Shown: positions 1-5,327 of the stretch, piece after piece | How positions within the stretch are numbered: position 1 is the stretch's first letter | Layout: the number at the start of each line of letters is the position of its first letter | Assembly (NCBI GenBank): GCA_027623875.1 | Contig: JAQBUS010000115.1 | Span: forward strand, 1-5,327 | Direction of reading: 5' to 3' | Length of the DNA: 5,327 nt | From: Pseudomonadota bacterium | GTDB lineage: Bacteria; Pseudomonadota; Alphaproteobacteria; Rhodobacterales; Rhodobacteraceae | Notes under the pieces: model-generated | Databases searched by the model: none | Told to the model about the DNA's origin: nothing | The model's input: only the letters and a program-made list of their open reading frames with translations | Made by a program: the position numbers and the translations under genes

Positions 1-438
1 AACATCATCAGCAGTGAAGTCTTCACCATTATTCCACTTAACACCTTTTCGTACATTAATAGTATATTGTGTGGCGTCTTCATTAGCGCTCCAGCCAGAT
101 AATAGCATTGGAGCAACTGAACCGTCACTATTATACTCAACCAAGTACTCTAACCAGCCAGCGGTGTAAGTCGCAAGCTGTGTCCAGTCGTAAGTTCTGG
201 GATCTTTAAGAGCCATTATGTCCATCTGAAAACGTAGAGTGCCGCCTTGTTTTTCGTGAGCACCCGCAATAGCTGGTGCCGACACGCCGATCATTCCGTA
301 AGCTGCTGCGGCAGTTACGCCCAGAGCAGTCGCACGAGCCATAAATTCTCTTCTATCAAGTTTTCCTTCGGAAAACTCTTTTGCGTACATGTGTACGGCT
401 TTGTGCATTGGTTTACCGTTTAACGTTTTTTTATTCAT
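1..438 (-). CDS. ABC transporter substrate-binding protein, family 5 (peptide/DppA-like), 5' part
   Basis: This is the N-terminal 146 codons of a periplasmic solute-binding protein; the rest lies beyond the left edge. It should capture a peptide or related solute outside the inner membrane and hand it to an ABC permease, but the actual ligand cannot be read from this fragment. Seen directly: a long n-region, then a twin-arginine motif DRREFMARA (RR at residues 29-30), a hydrophobic Ala-rich stretch to about residue 58, and AxA cleavage options ending at A58 or A60 before HEKQGG. The mature part has family-5 features: QGGTLRF, a KDPRTYDW segment, WLEYLVEYNSDGS, and TINVRKGVKWNNGEDFTADDV-like wording near the edge, the typical SBP_bac_5 'VKWHDG..FTAEDV' block. 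The start at 438 is preceded by GGGGAAG with 8 nt spacing. The gene is on the same strand as miaA but 293 bp downstream of it, so it probably has its own promoter. Family assignment is firm; substrate is unknown. Confidence 0.9.
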   Translation of the reverse strand, partial: MNKKTLNGKPMHKAVHMYAKEFSEGKLDRREFMARATALGVTAAAAYGMIGVSAPAIAGAHEKQGGTLRFQMDIMALKDPRTYDWTQLATYTAGWLEYLVEYNSDGSVAPMLLSGWSANEDATQYTINVRKGVKWNNGEDFTADDV

Positions 439-502
439 TTTATAAACTTCCCCGTTTTACAATTTACTTATTATTGGTCTAGAGCATAGAGCTAAGTACC
501 TT

Positions 503-531
503 TTTGTATCAGTTTAATACATTTTGTACAA
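503..531 (-). promoter_or_regulatory. Candidate sigma70 promoter for the binding-protein gene
   Basis: Read on the minus strand, TTGTAC (531 to 526) is followed after 17 nt by TACAAA (508 to 503). The -35 matches the consensus at 3 of 6 positions and the -10 at 4 of 6, with ideal spacing. Transcription would start near 496 and leave a leader of about 58 nt before the ATG at 438. The elements coincide with a palindrome and a dyad, so part of the pattern may be an operator rather than a promoter. In AT-rich DNA such matches arise by chance; this is only a candidate. Confidence 0.25.
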
Positions 532-615
532 GCAAACTAATTTAATACCGTAACCTTGGTCAAAGAAAAAAAGACGCAATGCAAAGGATTACCGACACCT
601 GATCTTGATTTTATG

Positions 616-643
616 GAGTGAAAACTCAACAGTTTCAACTGTT
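616..643. repeat. Two adjacent small inverted repeats
   Basis: GAGT (616-619) and ACTC (624-627) flank GAAA, and directly next to them AACAGTT (628-634) and AACTGTT (637-643) form a perfect 7-bp inverted repeat around TC. As RNA the second would fold as a 6-bp stem with a four-base loop. There is no T-run after it on either strand, so a factor-independent terminator is unlikely. It could be an operator, an RNA 3'-end structure after miaA, or chance. Confidence 0.35.
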
Positions 644-731
644 TCGATAGTTTATCAAAACCTATTAAATAGACTTGGGTGAGGGGATAGAGAGTAACAT
701 AATCCATTAATTCTAAGATTACAGAAGTAGT

Positions 732-1598
732 TCAAGCCAAAAAGGGTTTCCAGTTTGACATATTTGATCTAAACCAAGTTCTTTGTCTTTTTGCGTACTG
801 CCTGGAGGCAATAATAGTTTTCTCGCGCGCTTCCTCAAGTGAGGTTGTACCATTCAAATACGAAATCAATTGAGAGCCACCTATTACTTTTGTGTAGGTT
901 TTGTTGACATCCCAGCCATTTTTCATAGCAGTAACTTCCTCTAACACCCCATTTTTTAACATTTTGTCGAACCTACTTGTGATGTTCGCTTCCAACACAT
1001 TTTTATCAACGTGCATCAGGATTGTGTTTACTTCGTTTAAGTTTAGTAATGGAGGAGGCGTATTAGATTGCCATTCTATGAGCGGGATACCCGTCTCTTT
1101 TAGCACTTCCCAGGCTCTTTGAATCCTGGGTTTATTTTTTGGATCTAATTTAGACTTAGTCTCATCGTCAAGTTCCTTAAATAAGCTGTCAATTGGCAAA
1201 CTATTCGCTTGAGTGCGGGTAAGTTCGCTTATCATTGGAATCTCGGATAAACCGTTCAGTAGAGCGCTAAAGTATAGGCCGGTTCCTCCAACAATAATAG
1301 GACGTTGTCTTTTTGTTAAAATTTTCTTTATATCTCGGAGCCAATGGCCTGTGGAATATTTGCTTTGGAAGTTTACATGGCCATATAGTTCGTGTGTAGA
1401 TGTTCTCAGGTCATCTTCAGAAGGTCTTGCCGATAATAGTTGCCAACAGTCATATACCTGCATTGAGTCAGCGTTTATGATTACCCCACCCGATTTATTT
1501 GCAATTGATAGGGCAAGCTTAGATTTGCCAGAAGCAGTGGGACCTGCAATCAGCACCGGCATCTCATCTTCCAAGTTGTTTTTAAAACTAGAGGTCAT
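732..1598 (-). CDS. miaA: tRNA dimethylallyltransferase MiaA
   Basis: MiaA transfers the dimethylallyl group of DMAPP to N6 of A37, next to the anticodon, in tRNAs reading UNN codons; the product (i6A) is usually further modified by MiaB. It is cytosolic. Seen in the 288-residue product: the P-loop GPTASGKS (residues 19-26), NADSMQVYD (42-50) with the conserved Asp in the position of the catalytic general base, GGTGLYFSALLNGLSEIP (104-121), the IQRAWEVL region (159-166), and the C-terminal signature ASRQYAKRQRTWFR (264-277). Length is within the usual range of about 280-320. The start is not settled. The longest frame begins at 1598 behind only a weak AAGAAA. An internal ATG at 1562 (residue 13, MPVLIAGPT) lies 5 nt after GGAAG and would give 276 residues with the P-loop still intact. 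The gene is transcribed divergently from pyrH. The enzyme uses an isoprenoid made downstream of Dxr, encoded on the other side of the spacer, but there is no sequence evidence for shared control. Confidence 0.96.
   Translation of the reverse strand: MTSSFKNNLEDEMPVLIAGPTASGKSKLALSIANKSGGVIINADSMQVYDCWQLLSARPSEDDLRTSTHELYGHVNFQSKYSTGHWLRDIKKILTKRQRPIIVGGTGLYFSALLNGLSEIPMISELTRTQANSLPIDSLFKELDDETKSKLDPKNKPRIQRAWEVLKETGIPLIEWQSNTPPPLLNLNEVNTILMHVDKNVLEANITSRFDKMLKNGVLEEVTAMKNGWDVNKTYTKVIGGSQLISYLNGTTSLEEAREKTIIASRQYAKRQRTWFRSNMSNWKPFLA
1568..1572 (-). promoter_or_regulatory. Shine-Dalgarno candidate for the internal miaA start at 1562
   Basis: On the minus strand GGAAG sits 5 nt before the in-frame ATG at 1562-1560. 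The upstream ATG at 1598 has only A-rich sequence with AAGAAA. The site therefore argues for the shorter MiaA, though it lies inside the longer frame and may simply be coding sequence for Leu-Glu-Asp. Confidence 0.4.
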
Positions 1599-1638
1599 TT
1601 TTTCTTATAAAATTAAAAAAGATTGTGTGTCTACTGGT

Positions 1639-1668
1639 TTGAGGCGTTGCAACTTGTTAGCTTTTAAT
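1639..1668 (+). promoter_or_regulatory. Candidate sigma70 promoter for the pyrH operon
   Basis: TTGAGG (1639-1644; 4 of 6 to consensus) and TTTAAT (1663-1668; 5 of 6) are separated by 18 nt in the 114-bp divergent spacer. The predicted start near 1675 leaves a leader of about 38 nt before pyrH. An 8-bp palindrome GTTGCAAC (1646-1653) lies between the two elements and could be a regulator site or chance. No terminator or second strong promoter is seen in the spacer. Confidence 0.35.
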
Positions 1669-1712
1669 ACTAATACCTGTCAAACAGTTCATTAAAAAGT
1701 TAGGGCTTAGTC

Positions 1713-2444
1713 ATGAGTAATCATAATTCTAAAGAAAAACCATACAAGCGGGTGATGTTAAAGATCTCTGGTGAGGCCTTAATGGGTGATTTAGGTTATG
1801 GTTTAAATCCCCCAACTGTTGAACGAATTGCTCGAGAGGTTCGTTCGGTACATGATATGGGTATAGAAATATGTATGGTCATTGGTGGCGGAAATATCTT
1901 TAGGGGGCTACAGGGAAGCGCACAAGGTATGGAGAGAACAACCGCAGACTATATGGGCATGTTGGCCACTGTCATGAATGCCTTAGCTATGCAGGGCGCT
2001 CTGGAGGGTGTTGGAGTTCACACGCGTGTCATTTCCGCCATTCCTATGGATCAAGTTTGTGAGCCCTACATAAGAAGGCGTGCGGTACGACATCTCGAAA
2101 AGGGAAGAGTGTGTATTTTTGCTGCTGGGACAGGTAATCCATATTTTACTACTGATACGGCGGCAACTCTTAGAGCTACTGAAATGAGATGTGAGGCTAT
2201 CTTTAAGGGAACAAAAGTTAATGGTGTATACGATAAGGACCCAAAAAAATTCTCTGATGCTGTTAGATATATGAATATAAGTTATGACGAGGTTTTACAG
2301 AAGAGGTTAGAAGTCATGGATGCCTCAGCTATTGCTCTTGCACGAGATAACAATCTACCAATCATTGTTTTCTCGTTAGATGAAGAGGGAGGCTTTAAAG
2401 GAATTTTGGCTGGGACCGGTGCATGCACAGTGGTAAATCATTAA
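1713..2444 (+). CDS. pyrH: Uridylate kinase PyrH
   Basis: UMP kinase phosphorylates UMP to UDP with ATP and is the bacterial amino-acid-kinase-fold enzyme, a cytosolic hexamer feeding UTP and CTP synthesis. The 243-residue product has the family landmarks in order: [12 protein letters not shown] (residues 12-23) for the phosphate-binding N-terminus, [11 protein letters not shown] (55-65), [20 protein letters not shown] (78-97) for UMP binding and oligomer contact, [19 protein letters not shown] (137-155), and [12 protein letters not shown] (168-179) at the ATP site. Length is typical (about 235-250). The ATG follows AGGG (1702-1705) with 7 nt spacing. It is the first gene of the plus-strand operon, 23 bp ahead of frr, the usual pairing. 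CTP made from its product is the substrate of CdsA later in the same operon. UTP and GTP effects are known for the family but cannot be read here. Confidence 0.98.
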   Translation: MSNHNSKEKPYKRVMLKISGEALMGDLGYGLNPPTVERIAREVRSVHDMGIEICMVIGGGNIFRGLQGSAQGMERTTADYMGMLATVMNALAMQGALEGVGVHTRVISAIPMDQVCEPYIRRRAVRHLEKGRVCIFAAGTGNPYFTTDTAATLRATEMRCEAIFKGTKVNGVYDKDPKKFSDAVRYMNISYDEVLQKRLEVMDASAIALARDNNLPIIVFSLDEEGGFKGILAGTGACTVVNH

Positions 2445-2467
2445 AGTAAATTGGGTAAGGAATTAAA

Positions 2468-3028
2468 ATGGAAGAAATTATGATTGATACGGATGACTTA
2501 CAACGCCGGATGGATGGAGCACTTAAATCTTTAAGGGTAGAGTTTGGTTCTTTGCGTACCGGAAGGGCTTCCTCTTCAATGTTAGACCCGATTATGGTTG
2601 ATGCCTATGGATCCTTGACGCCAATCAACCAAGTCGGAACTGTAAACGTCCCGGAGTCACGTATGTTGACTATAAATGTTTGGGATAAGAGTTTGGTTGA
2701 TAAGGTAGAAAAAGCGCTACGTGAAAGCGGTTTAGGTATAAACCCTCAGCTAAATGGAACAATTATTATGTTGCCTATACCAGAGCTTAACGAAGAAAGG
2801 CGCCGCGAGCTTACAAAAGTAGCCGCTCAATACGCGGAGAGTGCTCGAATTTCGGTTCGAAATGTTCGCAGAGACGGTATGGATCAGATTAAGAAAGCTA
2901 AGATTGATGGAATGTCAGAGGATGATCAGACACTTTGGGAATCTGAGGTTCAAGATATGACCAATGATCAAATAAAAAGGATCGATGAAGCCCTCGCCCA
3001 AAAGCAAGAAGAAATCATGCAAGTATAA
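2468..3028 (+). CDS. frr: Ribosome recycling factor Frr
   Basis: Frr (RRF) binds the post-termination ribosome and, with EF-G, splits it into subunits so they can be reused; it is cytosolic and usually essential. The 186-residue product spans the whole family length (about 185-187). Visible blocks are [20 protein letters not shown] (26-45), [20 protein letters not shown] (52-71), [20 protein letters not shown] (86-105), [19 protein letters not shown] (106-124), and [16 protein letters not shown] (130-145) on the long helical domain. It ends in EEIMQV, an ending I associate with Rhodobacterales RRF. The start at 2468 is preceded by AAGGAA with 5 nt spacing; an alternative ATG four codons in has a poorer site. 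It lies 23 bp after pyrH and is followed by an unusually gene-free 81 bp before cdsA, where uppS is often found. Confidence 0.98.
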   Translation: MEEIMIDTDDLQRRMDGALKSLRVEFGSLRTGRASSSMLDPIMVDAYGSLTPINQVGTVNVPESRMLTINVWDKSLVDKVEKALRESGLGINPQLNGTIIMLPIPELNEERRRELTKVAAQYAESARISVRNVRRDGMDQIKKAKIDGMSEDDQTLWESEVQDMTNDQIKRIDEALAQKQEEIMQV

Positions 3029-3096
3029 TAAAAATTTATATTTTGTATGTGATGTAAGTTAAAATAAATTAGCCCTTATAGGTTTTTAATTTCAGT

Positions 3097-3101
3097 GAAG
3101 G
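3097..3101 (+). promoter_or_regulatory. Shine-Dalgarno that decides the cdsA start
   Basis: GAAGG lies 8 nt before ATG 3110. It overlaps a possible GTG start at 3095, whose own nearest purine tract (AGG at 3080-3082) is 12 nt away. This favours translation from ATG 3110. Confidence 0.6.
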
Positions 3102-3109
3102 CACTCTTT

Positions 3110-3745
3110 ATGGGCAGAAAATATGACGATTTACTCCTTCGATTTAAAACCGCAGTGGTTCTAATTTTAGTTTATGGCGTTTTGATTTACTTGGGCGGTG
3201 TTTATTTTGCTTTGGCGCTGCTTATTACGTGTGTAATTTTTATCATTGAGCTTAATCGATTAGTTGTCTTCCGGACTAATAGTTTTATATTTTTGGTTTT
3301 TGGCGCCGCCTTATGTTTTTCTTCTTTTTCTATATGGGACCTTTTTAATCAAGATAAAAGATTTCTCATTTTCTTACTAGCGGTGGTTATGGTTACGGAC
3401 ATCTCCGGTTATTTTGTTGGGAAATTTTTGGGTGGCCCTAAAGTAAGTAAGGCTTTAAGCCCAAATAAGACCTGGTCTGGATTGTTTGGTGGATGGGTTG
3501 GAGCTATTATTGTAGCAATTTTCGGATCATATCTCTTCGAGTCAATTTTATTTGCTGTTTTGATTGGTTTTTCTTTATCCTTATTTTCTCAAGCTGGAGA
3601 TTTTCTTGAGAGTTACTTAAAGAGAAGAGCTCAAGTAAAGGATAGCTCAAATTTATTACCAGGGCACGGGGGTTTTTTGGATCGTTTTGATGGTATAATC
3701 GGCGCTGGCTTTGGTTACGGCTTTTTATCCTATGTTGTGTTATGA
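3110..3745 (+). CDS. cdsA: Phosphatidate cytidylyltransferase CdsA
   Basis: CdsA makes CDP-diacylglycerol from phosphatidic acid and CTP in the inner membrane, the branch point for bacterial phospholipids. From ATG 3110 the product is 211 residues, with about seven hydrophobic segments (roughly 14-30, 31-47, 58-77, 85-104, 124-143, 146-164 and 195-210). The family signature is complete at residues 168-194: S-x-L-K-R-x4-K-D, then PGHGGFLDRFD. Upstream are VTDISGYFVGKFLGGPK (95-111) and LSPNKTWSG (116-124), also conserved. The length is at the short end; the E. coli enzyme is about 285 residues and many alphaproteobacterial forms are shorter. A GTG at 3095 would add five residues but has a poor ribosome site. 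The stop overlaps the dxr start as ATGA (3742-3745), suggesting coupled translation. It directly follows frr with no uppS between them. Confidence 0.95.
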   Translation: MGRKYDDLLLRFKTAVVLILVYGVLIYLGGVYFALALLITCVIFIIELNRLVVFRTNSFIFLVFGAALCFSSFSIWDLFNQDKRFLIFLLAVVMVTDISGYFVGKFLGGPKVSKALSPNKTWSGLFGGWVGAIIVAIFGSYLFESILFAVLIGFSLSLFSQAGDFLESYLKRRAQVKDSSNLLPGHGGFLDRFDGIIGAGFGYGFLSYVVL

Positions 3746-4917
3746 GTTATCTGCGTAAAGTCACAGTCTTTGGGTCAACCGGTTCAATCGGTCAAAATAC
3801 AGTTAACCTACTGGATTCTAATAAAGAACTTTTTGAAGTAGTCGGCCTTACCGGCGGCAGAAATTTAACTAAGTTGGCAGAGCAAGCAAGGTTACTTAAT
3901 CCCGAAATTGTAGCAACGGCATTTGAGGATGAGTATTTAAGACTAAAAGAGCTCCTGTCTGATACTAATATTCGGGTGGTTGCTGGTGTCCAAGGACTAA
4001 GGGAGGTCTCAGATATACCTTCGGATGTTTTTGTGTCTGCTATAATTGGATTTGAGGGATTAGAGTCAAGCCTTCGTTCACTGAAACATGGTGGCGTTTT
4101 AGCTCTATCTAATAAGGAATCCTTGGTTGCAGCTGGTCCGCTACTTATGAGCCAAGCTAAGGTTTTTGGATCAAAAATAATTCCTGTCGATAGTGAGCAT
4201 TCAGGCATTTTTCAAATTCTTGAGGGCAAGGATGTATTAAACGTAGAAAAAATTATTATAACGGCTTCTGGAGGTCCATTTAGGGGCTGGAGCTATGAAG
4301 ATTTAAGGTTTGTGACACCTGAGCAGGCCTCAAAACATCCAACTTGGGATATGGGATTGCGAATATCTATTGACTCAGCATCTATGTTTAATAAGGCAAT
4401 GGAGCTAATCGAAACTAAAGAATACTTTAATGTTTCAGCAGATAAATTAGAGGTTTTAATTCATCCAGAAAGTCGTATTCATTCTTTGGTGGGGTTCAAT
4501 GATGGTAGCTTAATTGCCCATATGAGTGACAATGATATGCGTCATTGTATAGGGTTTGCATTAGCTTGGCCTAGGCATTTTTTGTCACCAGTAAACCGTA
4601 TAGATCTTAGTGAGATCGGAGCACTTAATTTCGAAAAAGTTTCAGGAGAACTTTCTGCAGCCTTACTCATTGCTCGAGAAGTTATGAATTATGGTGGGCT
4701 AATGGGAGCAGCATTTAATGCATCAAAAGAAATTGCACTTGATCGGTTTATTTCGGGAGAAATTGGATTTTTAGATATGTCTTCTGTTGTAAGTGGCACT
4801 TTAAGTGCTCTAGAGGGAAAGGGGAGCGTCTTGAAAATGGAGCATGTTCTTGAGAATATAATCGAAGTAAATCGAGTTAGCAGAGAGATTGCCAATAATT
4901 TTGTGATAAAAAAATGA
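3742..4917 (+). CDS. dxr: 1-deoxy-D-xylulose 5-phosphate reductoisomerase Dxr (IspC)
   Basis: Dxr converts DXP to MEP with NADPH and a divalent metal, the first committed step of the MEP pathway to IPP and DMAPP, and is the target of fosmidomycin. The 391-residue product has the expected length. Seen: the NADPH-binding GSTGSIG (11-17), LSNKESLVAAGPLL (122-135), PVDSEHSGIFQ (148-158) with metal ligands D150 and E152, TASGGPFRGW (174-183), HPTWDMG (199-205) and DSASMFNKAMELIE (211-224), where N217, K218 and E221 match the E. coli N227, K228 and E231 site, and HPESRIHSLVGF (241-252). All key active-site residues are present. The start overlaps the cdsA stop by 4 nt, leaving no room for a separate leader. 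Placement after cdsA follows the alphaproteobacterial order; in E. coli dxr comes before uppS-cdsA. Its DMAPP product is the donor for MiaA, encoded divergently. Confidence 0.97.
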   Translation: MSYLRKVTVFGSTGSIGQNTVNLLDSNKELFEVVGLTGGRNLTKLAEQARLLNPEIVATAFEDEYLRLKELLSDTNIRVVAGVQGLREVSDIPSDVFVSAIIGFEGLESSLRSLKHGGVLALSNKESLVAAGPLLMSQAKVFGSKIIPVDSEHSGIFQILEGKDVLNVEKIIITASGGPFRGWSYEDLRFVTPEQASKHPTWDMGLRISIDSASMFNKAMELIETKEYFNVSADKLEVLIHPESRIHSLVGFNDGSLIAHMSDNDMRHCIGFALAWPRHFLSPVNRIDLSEIGALNFEKVSGELSAALLIAREVMNYGGLMGAAFNASKEIALDRFISGEIGFLDMSSVVSGTLSALEGKGSVLKMEHVLENIIEVNRVSREIANNFVIKK

Positions 4918-4961
4918 ATGTAAGAAAATTGAAATTCCATATGGACAGTTTGCATGAGTAG
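4914..4961 (+). other. 15-codon reading frame bridging dxr and rseP
   Basis: An ATG at 4914 overlaps the dxr stop as ATGA and opens a 15-codon frame (MNVRKLKFHMDSLHE). It ends at TAG 4959-4961, five bases after the rseP ATG (4954-4956). The short frame has no obvious Shine-Dalgarno of its own and no recognisable product. It could keep ribosomes loaded between the two genes, or it may be chance. I do not call it a protein gene. Confidence 0.25.
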
Positions 4962-5327
4962 CTTAATGGATGGAACACTGGGTTCAGTCGTGGCCTTTTT
5001 GTTGGCGCTTGGCGTTATTGTCAGTGTTCATGAATATGGTCATTATATTGTCGGTCGGTGGTGTGGTATCCACGCAGAGGTTTTTAGTCTCGGATTTGGC
5101 CCCGTTCTTTTGTCGAAATATGACAAACGGGGGACCAAGTGGCAAATATCTATGTTTCAACTGGGAGGATACGTTAAGTTTACCAGCGAGCCTGTTGGTG
5201 AGGGCCTGCCAAAAAACCTAAAAACAGAAGAGACTATAACCGGGGCGAGTTTACTGAAACGAACCCTCACAGTAGCCGCTGGCCCGTTTTTTAATTTTCT
5301 ATTTTCTATTTTAGTTTTTTCGTCATT
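4954..5327 (+). CDS. rseP: Site-2 intramembrane zinc metalloprotease RseP, 5' part
   Basis: RseP (RIP metalloprotease, M50 family) cuts transmembrane segments, classically anti-sigma factors in the envelope stress response, and sits in the inner membrane. The first 124 codons are present; the gene continues past the right edge. The first transmembrane helix (about residues 9-25) leads into the zinc site HEYGH (26-30), with E27 the catalytic base. Then follow GRWCGIHAEVFSLGFGPVLL (34-53), the GGYVKF loop (71-76), and GPFFNF (110-115) at the start of the next membrane segment. The PDZ domain and the C-terminal metal ligand (an Asp in the family) would lie outside the window. The start is fixed by an in-frame stop at 4930-4932 and a GGA (4943-4945) 8 nt before the ATG; the ATG at 4966 has no such site. 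It is 36 bp after dxr in the usual operon position, often followed by bamA. The substrate in this organism cannot be read from the sequence. Confidence 0.95.
   Translation, partial: MSSLMDGTLGSVVAFLLALGVIVSVHEYGHYIVGRWCGIHAEVFSLGFGPVLLSKYDKRGTKWQISMFQLGGYVKFTSEPVGEGLPKNLKTEETITGASLLKRTLTVAAGPFFNFLFSILVFSS

Larger units (their letters stand above)
439..731. other. AT-rich intergenic region between miaA and the binding-protein gene
   Basis: The 293 bp between the miaA stop and the binding-protein start contains no open reading frame I would call a gene on either strand. It holds a weak minus-strand promoter candidate near the binding-protein gene, an 8-bp palindrome TTGTACAA (524-531), an imperfect dyad TGTAT-N7-ATACA (505-521), and a pair of adjacent small inverted repeats (616-643). 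A run of seven A on the plus strand (566-572) is a T-run for minus-strand transcripts, but I see no GC-rich stem just before it, so I do not call a terminator. The length suggests that the binding-protein gene is transcribed separately from miaA. Confidence 0.6.

Noticed and set aside
566..600. Possible terminator with a T-run on the minus strand after miaA
   Set aside because: There are seven T in a row on the minus strand, but no stem-forming inverted repeat directly before them.
730..738. GTTCAAGCC, resembling a tRNA T-loop
   Set aside because: It lies at the miaA stop and I could not place acceptor, D and anticodon arms around it.
901..1122. 73-codon plus-strand open frame inside miaA
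   Set aside because: Antisense shadow of miaA with no supporting ribosome site or family resemblance.
1213..1695. 160-codon plus-strand open frame opposite miaA
   Set aside because: It lies almost entirely antisense to miaA, whose motifs are complete, and its translation shows no recognisable family pattern.
3029..3109. AAAAT-TTAT-ATTTT hairpin after frr as a terminator
   Set aside because: The stem is entirely A-T and weak, and the following genes belong to the same conserved operon.
3792..4208. 138-codon minus-strand open frame inside dxr
   Set aside because: Antisense to conserved dxr codons; its Ser/Pro-rich composition is what reverse-strand reading of this gene would give.
4689..4955. 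88-codon minus-strand open frame at the end of dxr
   Set aside because: Antisense to the dxr C-terminus, with no recognisable product.
4970..5221. 83-codon plus-strand open frame overlapping rseP
   Set aside because: It is another frame of rseP. The frame from 4954 carries HEYGH and stays open to the window edge, so there is no frameshift.
1..5327. A new multi-gene system, mobile element or CRISPR array
   Set aside because: All long frames on the coding strands are accounted for by conserved genes. I saw no transposase, integrase, terminal repeats or regularly spaced repeats.

Overview
The window reads as ordinary chromosomal DNA from an AT-rich alphaproteobacterium, most likely a marine Rhodobacterales (Roseobacter-group) lineage with low GC. 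I base this on the protein sequences as I know the families: Frr, MiaA, RseP and the Tat-exported peptide-binding protein all carry wording typical of that group. Examples are the HEYGHYIVGRWCGIHAEVF stretch in RseP and the DRREFMARATALG signal in the binding protein. The gene order cdsA-dxr-rseP is also the alphaproteobacterial arrangement, not the enterobacterial one. This is recognition from memory, not a search result.

Layout. The left third is on the minus strand: the 5' part of a family-5 (DppA/OppA-like) ABC transporter substrate-binding protein gene, running off the left edge; a 293-bp AT-rich intergenic region with small inverted repeats; then miaA (tRNA A37 dimethylallyltransferase). 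A 114-bp divergent spacer with a sigma70-like promoter candidate separates miaA from a plus-strand housekeeping operon: pyrH (UMP kinase), frr (ribosome recycling factor), cdsA (CDP-diacylglycerol synthase), dxr (DXP reductoisomerase) and the 5' part of rseP (site-2 intramembrane metalloprotease), which runs off the right edge.

How the genes work together. The operon is the widespread cluster linking nucleotide supply (PyrH), translation recycling (Frr), phospholipid precursor synthesis (CdsA), isoprenoid precursor synthesis by the MEP pathway (Dxr) and envelope stress proteolysis (RseP). cdsA and dxr overlap by ATGA. dxr and rseP are bridged by a 15-codon reading frame that could couple their translation. 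Dxr leads to DMAPP, which MiaA uses, so the divergent neighbours share a metabolite, although nothing in the sequence shows co-regulation.

The most notable point is an absence. uppS (undecaprenyl diphosphate synthase), normally between frr and cdsA in related bacteria, is not here; only an 81-bp AT-rich gap remains. I found no mobile element, CRISPR array, RNA gene or new multi-gene system. The rest is conserved housekeeping sequence.
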